This document shows, one piece after another, positions 63,301-64,000 of a stretch of DNA of 64,000 nt. The stretch is from Bugulina stolonifera. Taxonomy: Eukaryota > Bryozoa > Gymnolaemata > Cheilostomatida > Bugulidae. The notes under the pieces were generated by a model. The model made no database searches. It had not been told where the DNA came from and worked only from the letters and a program-made list of their open reading frames with translations. Every line of letters starts with the position of its first letter. Positions within the stretch are counted from its first letter, which is position 1. The translations under genes and the position numbers were made by a program. Location: NCBI GenBank assembly GCA_935421135.1, contig OW285187.1, forward strand, positions 23,312,429 to 23,376,428. The letters run 5' to 3'.

Positions 63301-63548
63301 GTAAAACATTATAATATCTAACACTGACAGAATTGCTGCGCAACTAGCAATAACAAGAGCGCATAGTCTTACACTGACTTCCAAACCAACTATTTATTTA
63401 TTCTAGTATATTTAATACATGGAACATGTAAATTACCTTCTGCCTTCGATTACACAAGAATCTATGCACTCAGAACTGTTAGAGCTTCCATCAGTAAAGT
63501 AGCCAGGTACTGGGTACATTCGGTCACATGGGTTCTCATATGCAATGT
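19395..63548 (-). CDS. polycystin-1-like receptor-channel, 59 exons, 5'-incomplete
   Basis: One minus-strand gene fills the right two-thirds of the window. I assembled it exon by exon from GT-AG boundaries; every junction keeps frame and the exons sum to 10,382 nt, i.e. 2 bases of a split codon plus 3,460 codons including TAA at 19395-19397. Order: WSC, PKD-type repeats with a Cys-rich insert, REJ, Gly/Thr-rich stalks, GAIN/GPS, TM1, PLAT, TM2-5, TM6-TOP-TM7-11 with pore, short tail. This matches polycystin-1 (WSC, PKD repeats, REJ, GPS, 11 TM, PLAT). The family acts at the plasma or ciliary membrane, usually with a polycystin-2 partner. Start codon, signal peptide and any LRR lie beyond the right edge. 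Exon lists are in the block entries. It is PKD1-type rather than PKD2-type because of the large ectodomain, REJ and PLAT. Confidence 0.95.
20552..20706. mobile_element. pogo/Tigger-like MITE in polycystin intron, copy 1
   Basis: 155 bp, bounded by TA dinucleotides, with ends CAGTGGAACTTGCTCAATTT and AATTAAACAAGCTTCACCG that are imperfect inverted repeats. A second copy lies at 45813-45989 with matching internal sequence (AACTTGGTTAGTTCAAA). CAGTGGAA...-type ends with a TA target are typical of pogo/Tigger elements. Confidence 0.75.
24590..24783. repeat. minisatellite, unit about 33 bp, reaching a splice donor
   Basis: Six or so units of 'catagaaatagtatcgtatg' plus GTTACACAT. The last unit runs into the exon 24784-25004, so the 5' splice site GTACGTAACC of that exon is itself repeat sequence. 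Confidence 0.8.
24784..27125 (-). CDS. polycystin block 6: TM2-TM5 (4 exons)
   Basis: Exons: 26874-27125, 26077-26345, 25416-25596, 24784-25004. The first reads TDSHIWFSVFGRPPKSVFTR then VQRITCCLTLLFCGMCANIL (TM2). The second carries TM3 (IQIGLYGSLCVFPINLLIVY). The third has PWWFQIVAYFLCLVCNAISF (TM4) and the family motif SFVESLLLSQPIK, leading into TM5 (VILFAMFYALVIRAP). The fourth ends in a basic AAAKKRK. The 3' end of the 24784 exon uses donor GTACGT, which lies inside a minisatellite. These helices precede the channel core, as in other PKD1-type proteins. Confidence 0.93.
25145..25370. repeat. minisatellite, 28-bp unit, 8 copies
   Basis: Nearly identical units of 'aatacatgtataataatg' plus TCAATGTAGT in the intron between exons 24784-25004 and 25416-25596. 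Very high unit identity implies recent expansion. Confidence 0.9.
27341..29138 (-). CDS. polycystin block 5: TM1 and PLAT domain (4 exons)
   Basis: Exons: 28960-29138, 28593-28694, 27731-27873, 27341-27473. The first encodes TM1 (NPLIFSVMVALWCFYLCCLI) followed by ARRWDLKDEVM. The next three encode PLAT: DSYLYELTVFTSSRRGAGTT, VSMIFSGFEEETAPRLI, SGGIDSFLMSVPRPLGPLNH, VRVWHDNSGKSPGWHFGYMC and KYFFVCNSWLS. VWHDNSG-x-SPGW and the FxCNxWL end are diagnostic of the polycystin-1/lipoxygenase PLAT family, which binds lipid or protein at the membrane face. The PLAT sits in the first cytoplasmic loop. Confidence 0.95.
28165..28406 (-). mobile_element. tRNA-derived SINE with 16-bp target duplication
   Basis: On the minus strand the head reads GGAGCGGCCGTGGCTTAGTG then GTTAGAATGC, a tRNA-type A box. 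Flanks TTATGGTATGAGTATA (28149-28164) and TTATGGTATAAGTATA (28407-28422) are a 16-bp target-site duplication with one mismatch. It lies in the intron between PLAT exons 28593-28694 and 27731-27873. The small open frames on both strands here are SINE sequence. Confidence 0.8.
28700..28765. repeat. AATACAATA-type simple repeat
   Basis: Alternating 'caataacacaataata' and 'caataatacagtaata' units just 5' (minus sense) of exon 28593-28694. Confidence 0.75.
29139..29932 (-). other. intron between GPS exon and TM1 exon, no element seen
   Basis: About 790 bases of AT-rich intron. I see no repeat, MITE end or open frame worth calling. Confidence 0.5.
29933..44423 (-). CDS. polycystin block 4: stalk and GAIN/GPS region (13 exons)
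   Basis: Exons: 44285-44423, 42010-42191, 39960-40070, 39264-39393, 35658-35786, 34594-34682, 34222-34333, 33877-33986, 33093-33426, 32780-32887, 31681-31807, 30954-31152, 29933-30092. Exon 42010-42191 is a Gly/Asp/Thr-rich linker (AGTGTGTGDGGSGTGG). Exon 33093-33426 has a long Thr-rich mucin-like tract (TTTTEQATTTEETTTTTEQ). The last two exons hold the GPS: CRFWDPNTDSWNTEG then VTHCISTILS. A furin-type RKKR-S is coded at 31068-31082. For 35658-35786 the acceptor CCACAG keeps frame; a stronger-looking acceptor 16 bases upstream (35802) would not. GAIN membership rests on position and the GPS, since the fold has low sequence identity. Confidence 0.78.
30184..30752. repeat. ACACAATGTACAT higher-order satellite in intron
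   Basis: Built from 10-, 12- and 16-base steps of 'acacaatgtacatac' and 'acacaatgtgcacatac'; regular higher-order units such as 'acacaatgtgcacatacaca' plus ATGTACACAATGTACAT recur. Because stop codons are absent from the unit, long frames are open on both strands (up to 232 codons); these are not genes. It lies between GPS exons 30954-31152 and 29933-30092. Confidence 0.92.
31948..32486. mobile_element. 539-bp MITE with TA target and internal palindrome
   Basis: Ends GGCCACACTGCAGCGAATTT and its counterpart AATTCGCGTCAGTGTGGCC are inverted repeats flanked by TA on both sides. An inner near-palindrome around GCGAAATCGCAAATTTTG / CAAAATTTGCGATTTCGC (about 31990-32043) would form a long hairpin. 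It has no coding capacity. It lies in the intron between exons 32780-32887 and 31681-31807. Confidence 0.8.
32690..32799 (-). repeat. 39-bp tandem triplication of a splice donor
   Basis: Three copies (minus sense) of CCTTTACAGGGTAAGATACC plus CCTTATTATTGTAGCTGTA. The first copy supplies the donor of exon 32780-32887 (CAGG|GTAAG). The other two give equivalent donors ending exons at 32741 and 32702, each 39 nt (13 codons) further on and in frame. Confidence 0.85.
34740..35290. other. intron between exons 35658-35786 and 34594-34682
   Basis: This segment is less AT-rich than its surroundings and has a TATATATGG box-like motif near 35125 and 'ccgaccctagggggtctg' near 35025. It might be an old solo LTR or other insertion, but I could not find target duplications or terminal repeats, so I leave it unassigned. 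Confidence 0.3.
36690..36770. repeat. short tandem repeat GTACAGACGTA(C/G)AGGTACATGTGTATGTAT
   Basis: Two to three units of about 32 bp in the large intron 35787-39263. Confidence 0.7.
37081..37560. repeat. 20-bp minisatellite, 24 units, interrupted by a MITE
   Basis: Exactly 24 units of GGTAACTATGGCGGTCACAT with variants (GCAGTC, GTGGCC, GTGATC). The array resumes at 38010 after the element at 37561-38009, with two more units. Confidence 0.95.
37561..38009. mobile_element. 449-bp MITE nested inside the 20-bp minisatellite
   Basis: Ends ACCCTAAAAGCTTTCGCG and CGCAAAATGCTTTTAGGGT are inverted repeats. The left flank is a complete minisatellite unit ending CACAT, the right flank a complete unit starting GGTAAC, so boundaries are exact to the base. 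I see no clear target duplication. It has no coding capacity. Confidence 0.85.
38010..38055. repeat. remainder of the 20-bp minisatellite
   Basis: Two units (GGTAACTATGGTGGTCACAT, then AGTAAC...) after the nested MITE. Confidence 0.9.
38428..39131. mobile_element. hAT-type MITE, 704 bp, 8-bp target duplication
   Basis: Ends CAGGGTTGGGAA and TTCCCAACCCTG are perfect 12-bp inverted repeats, extended by sub-terminal ATTCGAT/ATCGAAT motifs. TGGATGTC flanks both sides (38420-38427, 39132-39139). An 8-bp duplication with CAGGG ends is diagnostic of hAT transposons. No transposase frame is present, so it is non-autonomous. Confidence 0.92.
40525..40700 (-). mobile_element. tRNA-derived SINE in polycystin intron
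   Basis: On the minus strand: GCTGAACTGGTGTAGTGGTA (A box) followed about 45 bases later by CCGGGTTCAACTCCCAGTC (B box). This is the tRNA-like head of a SINE; the tail boundary near 40525 is approximate. No full cloverleaf with a 3' acceptor stem is visible, so it is not called as a tRNA gene. Confidence 0.65.
41413..41457. repeat. GTAGAGCACAT tandem repeat
   Basis: Four units of 'gtagagcacat' in the intron between exons 42010-42191 and 39960-40070. The rest of that 1.9-kb intron shows no gene or further element beyond the SINE. Confidence 0.8.
42192..44284 (-). other. intron between exons 44285-44423 and 42010-42191, nothing assigned
   Basis: About 2.1 kb. I see short open frames (up to 83 codons) without support and no clear MITE ends. 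Confidence 0.5.
44842..49441 (-). CDS. polycystin block 3: REJ region (8 exons)
   Basis: Exons: 49243-49441, 48882-49105, 48152-48402, 47474-47639, 46761-46856, 46245-46453, 45495-45704, 44842-45002. REJ hallmarks in order: GPCEFPEIDFSHHSCIDC and TSTWTVYNV; LQLNGSSSFDPDEGPDAS followed by LTFTWLC; CVINCQGKTNTDVKF with SDHAYSWIFYNAS; then GGCKVEPEEGVSMETIFDV and DEDEPLEYQYFVNT. REJ regions of sea-urchin sperm receptors for egg jelly and polycystin-1 share this layout of Cys and Trp positions. Frame continuity across all eight exons was checked base by base. The region is extracellular, between the PKD array and the GAIN/GPS. Confidence 0.88.
45073..45146. repeat. (ACATGT)n microsatellite
   Basis: About 12 perfect 6-bp units; the unit is its own reverse complement, so the whole tract is a perfect palindrome. 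Open frames through it read (HV)n and (CT)n and are not genes. Confidence 0.95.
45813..45989. mobile_element. pogo/Tigger-like MITE in polycystin intron, copy 2
   Basis: Starts CAGCGAAACTTGCTTAATTC and ends GAATTAAACAAGTTACACTG, with TA on both sides. It shares CCTCGGATAATTCAAAAACT with the copy at 20552-20706 and is 22 bp longer. Confidence 0.75.
48411..48705. repeat. CAATATCACACACATGTACGTGTA repeat, unit about 24 bp
   Basis: About 11 units next to the acceptor of exon 48152-48402. Long open frames on both strands here translate the repeat only. Confidence 0.9.
49739..62604 (-). CDS. polycystin block 2: PKD-type Ig-like repeat array with Cys-rich insert
   Basis: Exons: 62391-62604, 61838-61925, 60811-60958, 58971-59149, 58228-58344, 57442-57633, 56702-56863, 56159-56333, 55247-55307, 54285-54423, 53844-53949, 53421-53562, 52776-52975, 52010-52275, 51269-51814, 50946-51126, 50398-50655, 49739-49946. 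PKD hallmarks (W/Y-x-x-(D/F)-GDG then Y-x-x-x-G-x-Y-x-(I/V)) are visible in LYVDFGDGNTD, YYIQWGDSGDTYD, LHFSAGDGHEE and WSVDYGDGQTD...HTYTVGGNYTITI. Many N-x-S/T sites fit an extracellular array. Two exons (58228-58344, 57442-57633) are Cys-rich instead (NCGDQYYCHKSVSCVADELAC, CPPGSMWSLSEREC); I do not assign that insert to a family. The 61838-61925 exon is read in the frame QPFMESLETNQVDC, the only one joining both neighbours. Confidence 0.85.
52339..52445. repeat. 13-bp minisatellite TTCACTAAGGAGG, 8 copies
   Basis: Perfect head-to-tail units in the intron between exons 52776-52975 and 52010-52275; the first unit reads TTTACTAAGGAGG. Confidence 0.92.
54678..55092 (+). mobile_element. tRNA-derived SINE with composite body and CAAAA tail
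   Basis: Head GGGTGGCACAGTTGGTGGCA (A box) and GGTTGTGAGTTCAAACCCC (B box). The body includes GCACGTTAAAGATCCACCT, a motif I recall from several marine-invertebrate SINEs. A second tRNA-like head seems to start near 54928 (GGTTGATGTAGTGGTCACTG). It ends in (AACAAA)n at 55072-55091. Short open frames on both strands are SINE sequence. Confidence 0.75.
55516..55532. repeat. poly(C)17 run
   Basis: Seventeen consecutive C in an otherwise AT-rich intron. Confidence 0.95.
57130..57320. repeat. degenerate GCATAGTATACATGAT repeat
   Basis: Imperfect units of 'agcatagtatacatgat' between exons 57442-57633 and 56702-56863; the Tyr/Leu-rich minus-strand frames here are translations of it. Confidence 0.75.
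57930..58040 (+). mobile_element. possible tRNA-derived SINE head
   Basis: TAGCTGAGCTGTTGTAAAG resembles an A box and GGCTTCGGGTTCAAACCCTG is a good B box, spaced about 45 bases. Ends and target duplication are not clear. Confidence 0.45.
59278..59840. repeat. minisatellite, unit about 30 bp, about 19 copies
   Basis: Units of CTATGTGATCAGGAGAGAGC plus ACAACTCCTA in the intron between exons 60811-60958 and 58971-59149. A block of unit variants (59340-59480) recurs in the same order at 59640-59780, including the marked GTATGTGGT(C/T)AGGAAACAGC and AACCATGTGAC variants, showing a segmental duplication within the array. Confidence 0.92.
61000..61830 (-). other. intron between exons 61838-61925 and 60811-60958
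   Basis: AT-rich sequence with many TATACAT motifs. The 105-codon plus-strand frame at 61542 has no support. Nothing assigned. Confidence 0.5.
63071..63548 (-). CDS. polycystin block 1: WSC domain (exons 63437-63548, 63071-63249)
   Basis: The first exon reads NPCDRMYPVPGYFTDGSSNS then ECIDSC; the second reads SALYQGTYCFCGESINDEYG and ends in VWLCNNQTAN. The spacing of Cys residues, GYFTDG and the YQG-x-YCFCG core match the WSC carbohydrate-binding domain found near the N-terminus of polycystin-1. The junction is AG|T = Ser. The exon at 63437 opens with the last two bases of a GAC codon, so coding continues upstream outside the window. Confidence 0.85.
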
Positions 63549-64000
63549 CTACAAATATATATAATATATACATTGTATACATGAATATATGTATACAATA
63601 TTTTGCTTACTCTAAGATATTATTAAATATAACAACTCATGTTGTGTATTATGGTACTTGGTTTGGGGTATAAAAACGGTATCCTGTGCCATTATTTCGA
63701 ATGAAGAATACTCATTTTATAACAACAGCATGAGGATGATTCATATTATATCAGCATTGACCAAGTCCCTTTACGTCGTATATTGAACGGTGGAGCAGAT
63801 TATTATATCAACAAAGAACAAGTTTGAGGTAAAATTATGTATATTGGTCTGAGCCATAATGGAAACACAGAGAAATGGGAATTATAACTTGAGTAGAAAG
63901 ATACAAGCGCAAAGGTACACGCTGATATTTATATGGTGTCATTCCTTCTAAGCGATAAAAGTCAACCTCAGTTACAACAAATTTGACTTTTAGTCAAATA
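63549..64000 (-). other. upstream intron of the polycystin gene, running off the window
   Basis: The acceptor TTTGTAG at 63549-63555 begins this intron (minus sense). No further coding exon is recognisable up to the window edge. Confidence 0.6.

Noticed and set aside
797..63548. A sex- or mating-type-like locus, because HMG-box genes and a REJ-type receptor lie side by side
   Set aside because: REJ regions occur in most polycystin-1 proteins and HMG boxes are common. Adjacency in one window is not evidence.

Overview
This window is animal nuclear DNA: AT-rich, intron-dense, full of ACATGTA-type simple repeats, minisatellites, MITEs and tRNA-derived SINEs. The large gene is a polycystin-1-type receptor-channel, a metazoan-type architecture. 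Short introns and the ACATGTA-rich spacers would suit a sponge or another early-branching invertebrate, but that is a guess; nothing here fixes the species.

Left part, about 0.6-17.7 kb, plus strand: a tandem array of four copies of one gene. Copies A (797-4390) and D (14423-17706) are intact seven-exon genes (575 and 525 codons). Copy B (6943-7440) is a two-exon pseudogene. Copy C (10444-11858) keeps exons 1-3 and ends early at a stop, with its remaining exons deleted. The protein has an N-terminal segment resembling the second half of an HMG box, a middle exon of 25-residue repeats (6 in A, 4 in D, 2 in C), and a conserved C-terminal region that I do not recognise. Each copy carries a homologous promoter region; in A and D it holds a perfect palindrome made of two SOX-type AACAATG sites, which suggests HMG-protein control of the array.

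Right part, 19.4 kb to beyond the right edge, minus strand: one polycystin-1-like gene. I traced 59 coding exons (19395-63548) whose splice phases fit throughout and which sum to a whole number of codons (about 3,459 residues plus stop). In order the protein has a WSC domain, an array of PKD-type Ig-like repeats with a Cys-rich insert, a REJ region, Gly- and Thr-rich stalk segments, a GAIN/GPS region, TM1, a PLAT domain, four more TM helices, then TM6, a polycystin (TOP) domain, TM7-11 with a pore, and a short tail. The 5' end lies outside the window.

Three points stand out in the polycystin: a decayed GPS (His of the cleavage site and one disulfide pair lost) next to a furin-type RKKR-S site, a channel filter reading LNK where polycystin-2 has LGD, and a triplicated 39-bp in-frame splice donor. 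The two loci are convergent, with about 1.7 kb between their stop codons. The introns hold well-defined mobile elements (a hAT MITE with 8-bp target duplications, a MITE nested in a 20-bp minisatellite, two pogo/Tigger-like MITEs, several SINEs).
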